Shown piece after piece: positions 1-6,256 of a stretch of 39,894 nt of DNA. The stretch comes from Kiritimatiellota bacterium (lineage in GTDB: Bacteria; Verrucomicrobiota; Kiritimatiellia; Kiritimatiellales; Tichowtungiaceae), in contig JACNKZ010000082.1 of the NCBI GenBank assembly GCA_014381785.1, positions 1 through 39,894 of the forward strand, in the 5' to 3' direction. The stretch's first letter is position 1, and each line of letters begins with the position of its first letter. Below the pieces are notes generated by a model. It was not told the DNA's origin. It searched no databases and was given only the letters and a program-made list of their open reading frames with translations. Position numbers and translations under genes: made by a program.

Positions 1-59
1 ACCAACGAAGTCAGCTTATTGGTCGCTCCGCTCCCAAACGCTGCTTCGAGACGTTAGCG
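1..59 (+). other. attC-like recombination site (integron cassette boundary)
   Basis: An imperfect hairpin runs from an AAC near base 4 to the GTT at 53-55. The arms contain CGAAGTCAGC and GCTGCTTCG, which pair with one extra unpaired T, and ATTGG pairs with CCAA around a short loop. The layout (AAC, bulged arms, GTT) is that of an integron attC site, and near copies occur at 565-628 and 24640-24702. The left edge is cut by the window start. The call rests on structure and recurrence only. Confidence 0.6.
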
Positions 60-72
60 AGAGATAAAAAAT

Positions 73-561
73 ATGTTCGAAATCATAACCAATAATTTCT
101 GGATAGTCCTCATCGTCGTGACATGCGCCAACGCGGTCTACTTCAAGAAACGTTCACAGGCGAACATTGATGCTGACTCTAGCTTATCCGAGGGATATTC
201 AAAGCTATTCAAGGGATATCTGATCTGGATGAATATCCCATGGGTTGTAATGGGAGTCGGGTGCACCGTTGGAGGAGTTCCATCCGTATGGCATTACTTC
301 AATCCTCAAGATGGGAATCCGTATGTTCTCGCATGGTTTGGGTCTGTATTTCTGTTGTGGATACTTGGAACCTATTGGGTGTTCCTTAAGGGTGGCGCTG
401 AGACATTGGTTCGGCATCCAGGTATAATCAAATTCAACTCACCCCTTGGAAGCAAGGACATCACCAGTCCTCTCATGATTAAGTTGCTGTGGTGTGTATG
501 TTTGCTAGGAGGAATATTTGGAGTGGTATTTATGTGGATCCAAACAACACCAACACCATAA
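73..561 (+). CDS. cassette-borne multi-pass membrane protein of unknown function
   Basis: The 162-residue protein has about four hydrophobic segments: near residues 8-24, 52-72, 84-106 and 136-156. A short charged loop follows the first, and the C-terminus is rich in Thr and Pro. I do not recognise the family. The gene starts 18 bases after the GTT core of one attC-like site and its stop lies just before the next, which is the usual packing of an integron gene cassette. No good Shine-Dalgarno sequence is visible (AGAGATAAAAA precedes the start), again common for cassettes. Base composition is lower in GC than the housekeeping genes of this window. Function cannot be named. Confidence 0.65.
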   Translation: MFEIITNNFWIVLIVVTCANAVYFKKRSQANIDADSSLSEGYSKLFKGYLIWMNIPWVVMGVGCTVGGVPSVWHYFNPQDGNPYVLAWFGSVFLLWILGTYWVFLKGGAETLVRHPGIIKFNSPLGSKDITSPLMIKLLWCVCLLGGIFGVVFMWIQTTPTP

Positions 562-564
562 AAT

Positions 565-628
565 TGCTAACCAGCGAAGTCAGCGTATTGGTCACTCCGT
601 GCCCAAACGCTGCTTCGAGACGTTCGGC
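565..628 (+). other. attC-like recombination site
   Basis: This is the clearest site of the set. AAC is at 569-571 and GTT at 622-624. Arm CGAAGTCAGCG (575-585) pairs with CGCTGCTTCG (608-617), leaving one T unpaired, and TTGG (588-591) pairs with CCAA (603-606) around an 11-base loop. Bulged bases on one arm are a hallmark of attC folding. The site separates two short genes of the same strand. Confidence 0.72.
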
Positions 629-637
629 ACCAAAATT

Positions 638-907
638 ATGACAAAGGATTTTTCATACGAGCCATTTGATAATCTCGTTGCCTCGCTTCGAGAGGACGAT
701 CTGATAAAACAAGCAGATATTCTTCATCACAGGCTGCACGTCGTGGCTTGGACGACACGATCTGAATTGATTCAGGAACTGGCGGAGCGACTCAAGATCA
801 TACAAAAGCAAGAATATAATCGCCTTTCTGAAGCGTCAAAATCACACTTCCTAACCGCCGTCACCATGATCAAAAGAGTTATTCCTGACTTCGATGAAGA
901 CGAATGA
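638..907 (+). CDS. small cassette-borne hypothetical protein
   Basis: The 89-residue soluble protein is acidic at its C-terminus (DFDEDE) and appears mostly helical, with a central segment rich in Glu, Leu and Arg. I recognise no domain. The ATG at 638 is preferred over an upstream in-frame start because it lies directly after the attC-like GTT core at 622, while the longer form would be translated from within the previous gene and the attC stem. The stop is followed by another attC-like hairpin. This is a typical gene-cassette arrangement; function unknown. Confidence 0.6.
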   Translation: MTKDFSYEPFDNLVASLREDDLIKQADILHHRLHVVAWTTRSELIQELAERLKIIQKQEYNRLSEASKSHFLTAVTMIKRVIPDFDEDE

Positions 908-924
908 ATGAAACCAAAAACCAG

Positions 925-985
925 CCGAACCATCGCCTGCACTCTATCGCTCGCAAGCTCGCTCAGAGAGAGGCGTAACGTTCGA
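925..985 (+). other. attC-like recombination site
   Basis: AAC is at 928-930 and GTT at 980-982. CGCCT (934-938) pairs with AGGCG (971-975), and CTCT (942-945) pairs with AGAG (965-968) with unpaired bases between the two blocks. The loop contains the small inverted repeat GCGAGCTTGCGAGC-like sequence. The arms differ from those of the sites at 1 and 565 but match the style of the site at 3335-3426. Confidence 0.6.
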
Positions 986-987
986 TT

Positions 988-1032
988 ATGAAAAAAATAA
1001 TTAAAATTATGTTCGGGTTTGCGGTGTTGGTC
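988..1032 (+). pseudogene. 5' stub of a cassette gene cut by an IS element
   Basis: An ATG six bases after the attC GTT core opens a frame for 15 residues (Met, two Lys, then mostly hydrophobic). It looks like the start of a signal peptide or membrane segment. The frame runs directly into the left end of the IS481-type element. The right flank of that element (from about 2369) could continue a hydrophobic stretch in one frame, but only about 25 bases remain before the next inserted element, so the original gene cannot be rebuilt here. Confidence 0.45.
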
Positions 1033-2368
1033 TGAACCGGGCACATAGGTAACAGATACACCGGGTACATAGGTAACACTTTATAATGAGGCCATGGAGG
1101 TAATTCATGGCCTGGAAAGAAGTGTTAGTTATGGAAGAACGGAGCAGTTTTGTTCTGCTGGCGGAAAAGCATCAGCAGAGTTTTTCGTCGCTGTGTAAAG
1201 AGTACGGGATTAGCCGGAAGACGGGCTATAAATGGGTGGCGCGTTACAAGAAGTATGGGTTGCGCTCCTTGCAGGAGTTTAGCCGCCGTCCGATGAGCTG
1301 TCCGCACAAGACCCCGCTAAAAATCGAGAAGCTGATTTTGCGGGAGCGGCGGAAGCACAAGACATGGGGGCCGAAGAAGTTGCGCGACGTATTGATCAAG
1401 GATCATAAAATTGCGAAACCGCCCGCCGAGAGCACGATTGGCGAGATTCTTAAGCGCAACGGGGTGCCACTCCGGAAACGGCGTAAGCACGGAGTCTTTC
1501 GGCTTCCTTTGCAGGATTTAACGATGCCGGAAGCGGCGAACGATGTTTGGACCGTTGATTTTAAAGGCTGGTTCAGAACCCTCGATGGTGCCCGGTGCGA
1601 CCCGCTGACGGTTATGGATCTGTATAGCCGTTATCTGCTTTGCGCGAAGCTGCTTCTCGGGCAGACGCAACGATCCACCAAGCCGGCGTTTGAGGCCCTG
1701 TTTAAACGGTACGGGCTACCCAAGGTGATTCGGGTAGACAATGGATCTCCTTTTGCATCCGTGGGGATTGGACGATTGTCGGAGCTCAGTACCTGGTGGA
1801 CCCACTTGGGGATTCGAGTGGAATTTATCAAACCAGCCAGCCCTCAAGAAAACGGCGCTCATGAGCGGATGCACGGAACGCTAAAAGCAGAGGTCACTAA
1901 GCCGCCCTCGGCGAATCGTGCTGCTCAGCAACAACGCTTGGATCGTTGGCGCAAAGAGTATAACGAGGAGCGCCCCCATGAGGGTATCGAGATGCAACGC
2001 CCAGCTCAGAGATATCAGAAAAGCCCCAGACGCTTTTCTGGAAAGATCAAGCCTCTGCGTTATCCGCGCCCGATGAAACCGATTCAGGTGAGCAGTTCTG
2101 GGTTCATTTATCTAGAAGGCGCGGCGTGTTTTATCGGTGAAGCTTTATCGGGGAGCCGCCTCGGTCTGAAGGCTCTCGACAGCGGGATTCATGAGGTATA
2201 CTTTGCGGATCGGCTACTTGGAGAATTGCACGATTCAACCCCTGATCGCCTGCGGCCTCTCTATCGACGATCCAAAGGGATCAAAGAGAGATATGAGACA
2301 GGAGTATCATGTTAATCAAAGTGTCACCCATGTACCCGGATAGTTTGTAACCCATGTCCCCGGTCGGA
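1033..2368 (+). mobile_element. IS481-type insertion sequence, apparently complete
   Basis: Each end carries two similar 18-bp blocks spaced 24 bases apart. On the left, CCGGG-ACATAGGTAACA blocks sit at 1037-1054 and 1061-1078. On the right, inverted, matching blocks sit at 2322-2339 and 2346-2363. Between them lies one intact transposase gene. Doubled transposase-binding blocks in terminal inverted repeats of this kind fit the IS481 group of the IS3/rve superfamily. I could not define a clear target duplication, so the exact ends may be off by a few bases. Confidence 0.8.
1107..2315 (+). CDS. IS481-family transposase (DDE integrase)
   Basis: The 402-residue transposase catalyses cut/paste or copy transfer of its element. 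The N-terminus has a helix-turn-helix (about residues 20-55, with the SRKTGYKW motif) and a second DNA-binding region rich in Arg and Lys. The rve catalytic core follows: first Asp in WTVDFKGWF (about residue 151), second Asp in IRVDNGSPF (about 212), and the Glu in QENGAHERMHG (about 250). A basic C-terminal tail completes it. A good GGAGG sits before the ATG. All catalytic residues are present, so the element may be active. It has interrupted an integron-like cassette gene. Confidence 0.9.
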   Translation: MAWKEVLVMEERSSFVLLAEKHQQSFSSLCKEYGISRKTGYKWVARYKKYGLRSLQEFSRRPMSCPHKTPLKIEKLILRERRKHKTWGPKKLRDVLIKDHKIAKPPAESTIGEILKRNGVPLRKRRKHGVFRLPLQDLTMPEAANDVWTVDFKGWFRTLDGARCDPLTVMDLYSRYLLCAKLLLGQTQRSTKPAFEALFKRYGLPKVIRVDNGSPFASVGIGRLSELSTWWTHLGIRVEFIKPASPQENGAHERMHGTLKAEVTKPPSANRAAQQQRLDRWRKEYNEERPHEGIEMQRPAQRYQKSPRRFSGKIKPLRYPRPMKPIQVSSSGFIYLEGAACFIGEALSGSRLGLKALDSGIHEVYFADRLLGELHDSTPDRLRPLYRRSKGIKERYETGVSC

Positions 2369-2394
2369 CAGTTGCTCATAGCATTGGCGCGAAA

Positions 2395-2818
2395 GGGGTC
2401 AGTCCTTGAATTCTGACATTTCGAGTTGATCCTCCTTTTCGAGTCTGATTATATCCCCTCATGGCCAGACCTCTCAGAGTTCAATTCCCCGGAGCAGTTT
2501 ATCACGTGATGTGTCGGGGAAATCGTCAGGAGCCGATTTTTAAAAACCGGGGGGATCACGATCTTTTCCTCACAACACTGGGTGAAACCTGTCTGCGGTG
2601 CGGGTGGCGGGTACACGCCTATGTTCTAATGGGGAACCACTACCATCTTCTGCTAGAAACACCAGAAGCTAATCTCGTGGATGGCATGCGCTGGTTTCAG
2701 GGCGTTTATACGCAGCGGTTTAATGCTCGTCATAAGGTTTGGGGACATCTTTTCCAAGGGCGATACAAAGCGTTATTTGAACTAAAATCTAAAATGTCAG
2801 AATTCAAGGACTGACCCC
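2395..2818 (+). mobile_element. Y1 (REP-type) transposase unit with 27-bp perfect terminal inverted repeats, internally deleted
   Basis: The 27 bases at 2395-2421 (starting GGGGTCAGTCCTTGAATT) are the exact reverse complement of 2792-2818. They bracket a 5' fragment of a REP-associated tyrosine transposase gene. The right repeat overlaps the end of the truncated reading frame, so the last residues are encoded by the repeat itself. The unit lies directly against an IS110-type remnant on its right and follows the IS481 element on its left, showing nested insertions. Confidence 0.75.
2461..2814 (+). pseudogene. truncated REP-associated tyrosine (Y1/HUH) transposase
   Basis: The N-terminus MARPLRVQFPGAVYHVMCRG is the standard start of RAYT/Y1_Tnp proteins. 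The HUH metal site is present in MGNHYHLLLETP (about residues 57-68), and the FQGRYKA segment follows at about 97-103. Family members usually run to about 200-300 residues; this frame stops at 117, before the conserved tyrosine helix and NP-rich segment expected after RYKA. The missing part was replaced by the right terminal repeat. The fragment cannot be catalytically complete. Confidence 0.8.
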
Positions 2819-2921
2819 ACCCGTACTTCTCACCGTTGTAAAAAGCCAGTACCCATTTGCTGTTGCTCAGCTCCATGGCAACGAGTAATTTATCAGCGCT
2901 ATGTACAGGGTTGTTTGTCAT
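2819..2921 (-). pseudogene. 5' remnant of an IS110-type transposase gene
   Basis: On the minus strand, AGGAGACATAG precedes an ATG at 2921. The encoded residues (LLVAMELSNSKWVLAF) resemble the N-terminal RuvC-like strand of IS110-family DEDD transposases. About 34 residues remain before the frame enters the inverted end of the REP-type unit at 2818. The rest of the transposase is absent. The family call is from memory of the N-terminal pattern. Confidence 0.5.
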
Positions 2922-2984
2922 TCTATGTCTCCTTTGTTTTTGGTGATTCGAAGGATTGTACCGTGGTAAATCAACCCCTACATA

Positions 2985-3047
2985 GCATCTACGTGATGAC
3001 CCGCTCGGCAATTAAGTTGAAGCACAAGGCATGAGGGTCCTTTCGAA
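2985..3047 (+). other. possible degraded attC-like site
   Basis: The stretch ends in TCCTTTCGAACGTTGGCTGCC, and GACCC (near 2998) can pair with GGGTC (near 3028). The core AACGTTGG followed at once by a small gene on the same strand fits a cassette boundary. The left arm is poor, perhaps because of the adjacent IS110 remnant. A similar core (TTTCAAACGTTGGTTGC, minus strand) lies near the right end of the window. Confidence 0.35.
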
Positions 3048-3069
3048 CGTTGGCTGCCGAAAGGAGATT

Positions 3070-3327
3070 ATGAAAAAAGGAAATCCACATCTTAAAGCAG
3101 CATTCCTCGAAGCAGTCGATAATCAACTGGCGGACAATGATCCACCGGAAACCAAAGAAACACTCGACCGACTGATAGGCCAAGGCATGTCGGAAGACGA
3201 CGCCAAGATTTACATCGCACAAGCTGTCAGCGTTGAGGTTTTTGACATTATGAAACACCAAAAGGAATTCAACCTGGATCGATATTTAAAGAATCTAAAG
3301 CGACTTCCTGATGAGCCGGAATTATAA
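3070..3327 (+). CDS. small conserved acidic protein, cassette-like position
   Basis: The 85-residue protein contains a recognisable pattern: NQLxxNDPPETKETLDRL, then GMSEDDAKIYIAQAVSVEVFDIMK, then a C-terminal RYLKNLKRLP. I have seen this pattern in small bacterial proteins of unknown function but cannot name a Pfam family with certainty. The ATG at 3070 has a strong AAAGGAGATT ahead of it and is preferred to an upstream in-frame ATG. The gene is bracketed by a degraded attC-like core and a clear attC-like hairpin at 3335, so it was probably carried as a cassette. Confidence 0.65.
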   Translation: MKKGNPHLKAAFLEAVDNQLADNDPPETKETLDRLIGQGMSEDDAKIYIAQAVSVEVFDIMKHQKEFNLDRYLKNLKRLPDEPEL

Positions 3328-3334
3328 AAACTGA

Positions 3335-3426
3335 GCCAACAATCGCTTTCACTCTATCGCAGGCTCCCGTCTTCGCTAAAGCTACGCCGGACAGGCCGCC
3401 CGCTCAGAGTGACGCGAGACGTTCGA
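3335..3426 (+). other. attC-like recombination site with long loop
   Basis: AAC is at 3338-3340 and GTT at 3421-3423. TCGC (3343-3346) pairs with GCGA (3414-3417), and TCACTCT (3349-3355) pairs exactly with AGAGTGA (3406-3412), leaving unequal unpaired bases between the blocks. The roughly 50-base loop contains CTTCGCTAAAGCTACGCCGG, a sequence seen in variant form at two other places in the window. Length and bulges recall the longer attC sites of chromosomal integrons. Confidence 0.65.
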
Positions 3427-3447
3427 CACGATGAAGAAAGGAGCAAC

Positions 3448-4428
3448 ATGAATACGCGACTATTCGGGGAAAAGAATCTCAGCATTGGCGAGGTGGGCCT
3501 TGGTTGCTGGCAGTTCGGAGGAGATTTTGGAGACATGGAGGAAAATACTGCCCTCGCCATCATGGCGGCGGCCGTTGATAACGGTGTCACTTTTTTCGAT
3601 ACTGCAGACGTCTACGGCACAGGCAAAAGCGAGGAGCTCATCGGGCGTTTTCTGAAGCAATGCGCCCTTCCCATCACAGTGGCAACTAAGTTCGGTCGAG
3701 GCGGTGATGTATATCCCGACAAATACACGGAGGAAGCATTGCGTCGGTCCGTCGCCGCCTCAGCACGCAGACTGGGTGTAGAAATGATTGATCTGCTCCA
3801 ACTGCACTGCATTCCCATAGAGGTACTCCGCGCCGGTGATGTGTTCACCTGGCTCCGCCGTTTGAAACAGGATGGCCTCATCAAAAATTTCGGCGCGAGT
3901 GTTGAAACTGTGGAGGAGGCTCTCATTTGTCTAGAACAGGAAGACCTGTTATCTCTACAGGTGATCTTCAATATCTTCAGACAGAAACTCGTTACTGAGT
4001 TGCTCCCGCAAGCAAACGCACGTGGCGTTGGAATCATCGTACGACTTCCCCTGGCCAGCGGACTACTGGCTGGAAAATTCACTAAAGACACCACGTTTGC
4101 GCCCACAGACCACAGGAACTACAATAAGGACGGTCAATGTTTCAACGTGGGAGAAACCTTCGCCGGATTGCCTTTTGAGAAAGGTGTCGAGTTAGTCGAG
4201 ATGATGAAAGAGATGCTTCCTGACGGAATGACGATGGCTCAAATGGCACTGCGCTGGATTCTTGATCATGATGAAGTGTCCGTCGTAATCCCCGGAGCCA
4301 GTTCTCCGGAACAGGCCAAGGCTAATGCCGCTGTCTCGGATCTCGCCCCATTGCCCGACACGTTGCATAAGTGCCTGAGAGATTTCTACAATCAACATGT
4401 ACGTGACTGCATTCGAGGGCCCTATTGA
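3448..4428 (+). CDS. aldo/keto reductase, cassette-borne
   Basis: This NAD(P)H-dependent aldo/keto reductase has 326 residues. The TIM-barrel signature is intact: GLGCWQFGG near the start, the catalytic Asp/Tyr in FFDTADVYGTGKSEELIG (about residues 49-66), a Lys in ATKFGRGG, a His in LLQLHC, and the C-terminal cofactor loop VVIPGASSPEQAKANA. The substrate is unknown; the family reduces aldehydes, ketones or sugars. The start follows AAAGGAGCAAC. The gene is preceded by an attC-like site and followed by what looks like the right half of another, so it appears to be the last cassette of the group. A paralogue begins 171 bases downstream. Confidence 0.85.
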   Translation: MNTRLFGEKNLSIGEVGLGCWQFGGDFGDMEENTALAIMAAAVDNGVTFFDTADVYGTGKSEELIGRFLKQCALPITVATKFGRGGDVYPDKYTEEALRRSVAASARRLGVEMIDLLQLHCIPIEVLRAGDVFTWLRRLKQDGLIKNFGASVETVEEALICLEQEDLLSLQVIFNIFRQKLVTELLPQANARGVGIIVRLPLASGLLAGKFTKDTTFAPTDHRNYNKDGQCFNVGETFAGLPFEKGVELVEMMKEMLPDGMTMAQMALRWILDHDEVSVVIPGASSPEQAKANAAVSDLAPLPDTLHKCLRDFYNQHVRDCIRGPY

Positions 4429-4440
4429 GATGTTGAACAA

Positions 4441-4472
4441 GGCCGGCCGCTCAGAGTGACGCGTGGCGTTCC
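4441..4472 (+). other. right half of an attC-like site (left half lost)
   Basis: GGCCGCTCAGAGTGACGCG followed by a GCGTT core closely matches the right arm of the attC-like site at 3335-3426. No matching left arm is seen between the aldo/keto reductase stop and this point. The GTT core runs straight into the first of two dispersed palindromes. Confidence 0.4.
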
Positions 4473-4514
4473 AATGGTTGGAAAAATTTGCGCTAAATAT
4501 TCCAATGGTTGGAA
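4469..4514. repeat. two copies of the dispersed TTCCAA-N3-TTGGAA palindrome
   Basis: Perfect copies lie at 4469-4483 and 4500-4514, both with the centre TGG. They sit in the spacer between two aldo/keto reductase genes, 16 bases apart, with AT-rich sequence between them. They belong to the family of 21 copies described in the findings. Confidence 0.9.
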
Positions 4515-4558
4515 ACCCCTGTAAGAATCATCTGTGTTGCGGGACGTGTTTTATACAA

Positions 4559-4586
4559 CCGCCGCAAGAGGCGGGATATTTTTTAT
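4559..4586 (+). terminator. short hairpin followed by a T-run upstream of the second aldo/keto reductase
   Basis: CCGCC (4559-4563) and GGCGG (4570-4574) form a small hairpin followed by ATATTTTTTAT. It resembles a weak intrinsic terminator or a leader hairpin ending 14 bases before the next start codon. It could stop readthrough from the cassette region; the stem is only five pairs, so this is tentative. Confidence 0.35.
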
Positions 4587-4599
4587 CAGGAGAGAGTCT

Positions 4600-5535
4600 A
4601 TGCGACGTTTAGGCAGAACCGGCTTGATGGTTTCCGATGTGGGATTCGGCGCATGGCAGCTGGGCGGCAGTGAGGCTTGGGGCGCGATGAGCGACGCCAC
4701 AGCCTGCGGGCTTATTCACAAAGCACTCGATTTGAGCTGCAATCTGTTTGATACCGCCCCGAACTACGGCAATACAAACAGTGAGCGGCTGCTCGGAGAG
4801 GCGCTTGCCGGAAAGAGAGATCAGGCGGTACTGGTCAGCAAGTTCGGTCATGTCCCGGGCGAAGGCGAGAATTTCAGCGCAGAGGCAATGTGGAAAAGCC
4901 TTCACGACTCGCTCAAGCGGCTGAAAACTGATTGGTTGGATGTTTTTCTCCTGCACAGCCCGCCGCCGGAATTTCTGAATGGATCCCACCCGATATGGGA
5001 CGCAATGCGTCGAGCACGCGATGAGGGGAAAATCCGGTTTTTTGGTGCCAGCGTCGACGTTGCCAGTGAGATACGCACGGTGCTCGACACATCGGACGCA
5101 CAGGTATTGGAGATTCTGTTCAATGTCTTCCATCAGGATGCCAGACTGGCGTTCAGTCAAGTGCGCGAAAAGCAGACCGGGATTCTCACGAAGGTGCCGC
5201 TGGACAGCGGCTGGCTGACAGGCAAATACAGTGCCGACAGTCAGTTCACTGGCGTACGCGCCCGCTGGACGGAAGAACAGATCCGTCACCGGGCGAAACT
5301 GGTCGGACAGTTGGACTGGTTAACAACAGACGGCGTTCCGCTGTCGCAGAAGGCAATCGGCTATCTGCTTGCCTATCCGGAGGTGTCCAGTGTGATTCCC
5401 GGCTGCCGGTCTATTGAACAGATGGAGTCCAATCTGCAGTCGGCCCGACATGTGCTGAGTGAGACCGACCGGGCGCGGCTTGAGCGGTTTTGGGAGGAAT
5501 TCACCGGCGGCGGCAGTAATCCTCTGCCGTGGTGA
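4600..5535 (+). CDS. aldo/keto reductase
   Basis: This aldo/keto reductase has 311 residues and is a distant paralogue of the cassette gene just upstream. It shows GFGAWQLGG, the catalytic motif NLFDTAPNYGNTNSERLLG (about residues 47-65), the Lys in VSKFGHVPG, the His in VFLLHSPPPEF and the C-terminal cofactor motif SVIPGCRSIEQMESNL. It probably reduces a carbonyl substrate with NAD(P)H; substrate unknown. I chose the ATG at 4600, which follows CAGGAGAGAG, rather than the longer frame whose start lies within a leader hairpin. No attC-like site follows it, so it appears to be ordinary chromosome. Confidence 0.85.
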   Translation: MRRLGRTGLMVSDVGFGAWQLGGSEAWGAMSDATACGLIHKALDLSCNLFDTAPNYGNTNSERLLGEALAGKRDQAVLVSKFGHVPGEGENFSAEAMWKSLHDSLKRLKTDWLDVFLLHSPPPEFLNGSHPIWDAMRRARDEGKIRFFGASVDVASEIRTVLDTSDAQVLEILFNVFHQDARLAFSQVREKQTGILTKVPLDSGWLTGKYSADSQFTGVRARWTEEQIRHRAKLVGQLDWLTTDGVPLSQKAIGYLLAYPEVSSVIPGCRSIEQMESNLQSARHVLSETDRARLERFWEEFTGGGSNPLPW

Positions 5536-5593
5536 CCGAGGGGTCCGTGACCAGCCGAGTAGATTCAAACAAGCGAAATGGAGATAACACATC

Positions 5594-6154
5594 ATGCTGT
5601 ATCTAGTTAGCGGAGCGTCTCGATCCGGAAAAACGATCATCGCGAACAATATCTTAAAGCAAAAACAGATTCCGTATGTGTCTCTGGATTGGCTTGTGAT
5701 GGGGTTTACCAATGGAATCCCCGAATACGGAATTCATGACCGGCTTTTCCCGGACGAGATTGCCGAAAAACTATGGAGTTTCCTGAAGGCCATGTGTGAA
5801 AGCATGCTGTGGTTAGACGGCGATTATGTGATTGAAGGTGAGGCCATTCTTCCAAATTTAGTGCGCGAGCTATTGGATAAATATCCGGATCAAATCAAGA
5901 TCTGCTTTGTGGGCTATACCGATGTAGATGTGGACAAGAAAGCAAGGGAGATCAAAACCTACAGTGACGGCACGGCTGATTGGCTGACGAAAGAGTCTGA
6001 TGATCACATACGTGACCACATCGATAACATGGTGACGCATAGTCGAAGAATAAAGGCCGACTGCGAAACATATGGTATAAGCTACTTTGACACGTCGACG
6101 GACTTCCCAGGAACCATCGAAGAAGCCATAGACTATTTGTTACGCGAGATTTAA
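5594..6154 (+). CDS. P-loop kinase-like protein (adenylate kinase-like AAA)
   Basis: The 186-residue soluble protein begins with a Walker A motif GASRSGKT (residues 7-14), followed by a segment LDWLVMGF typical of small nucleotide-kinase folds. An acidic strand DYVIEGEAILP could act as Walker B and substrate region, and the C-terminal half has Arg/Lys-containing lid-like helices. It probably phosphorylates a small molecule, perhaps a 2-phosphoglycerate-kinase-like or shikimate-kinase-like activity, but the substrate cannot be read. GGAGAT precedes the start. It lies 58 bases after the aldo/keto reductase and may be co-transcribed. Confidence 0.65.
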   Translation: MLYLVSGASRSGKTIIANNILKQKQIPYVSLDWLVMGFTNGIPEYGIHDRLFPDEIAEKLWSFLKAMCESMLWLDGDYVIEGEAILPNLVRELLDKYPDQIKICFVGYTDVDVDKKAREIKTYSDGTADWLTKESDDHIRDHIDNMVTHSRRIKADCETYGISYFDTSTDFPGTIEEAIDYLLREI

Positions 6155-6163
6155 CTCACGTTG

Positions 6164-6243
6164 TTTCCAATAGTTCGACCGTTCGACAAGCTCACCACAG
6201 GTGGGTGGAAAAATTTTCTCTAAACGTTCAAATGGTTGGAAAA
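6164..6243. repeat. degenerate palindrome copies and a TTCGACAAGCTCA-type repeat
   Basis: A half-match TTTCCAATAGTTCGACC (from 6165) is followed by GTTCGACAAGCTCACCACAGG, and then by a one-mismatch copy TTCAAATGGTTGGAA at 6227-6241. This fills the convergent spacer between the kinase gene and hoxH. The middle sequence resembles CCTTCGAAACGCTCAGGACAGG near 11969, suggesting a second dispersed family. No clear terminator is seen. Confidence 0.55.
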
Positions 6244-6256
6244 CCCGCGCACAGCG

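Noticed and set aside
2395-2818. REP-type transposase as the mover of the TTCCAA palindrome
   Set aside because: RAYT proteins can mobilise short palindromes, but the ends of this unit (GGGGTCAGTCCTTG...) contain no TTCCAA/TTGGAA motif, and the protein is truncated. A link is not supported by this window.
565-3426. CRISPR array from regularly recurring hairpin sequences
   Set aside because: The recurring sites are spaced by whole genes, differ in sequence and have attC-type bulged arms; there are no uniform short spacers or cas genes.
4534-4599. Longer start for the second aldo/keto reductase
   Set aside because: The extra residues are translated from a leader hairpin region and have no family match; the ATG at 4600 has a good ribosome site.
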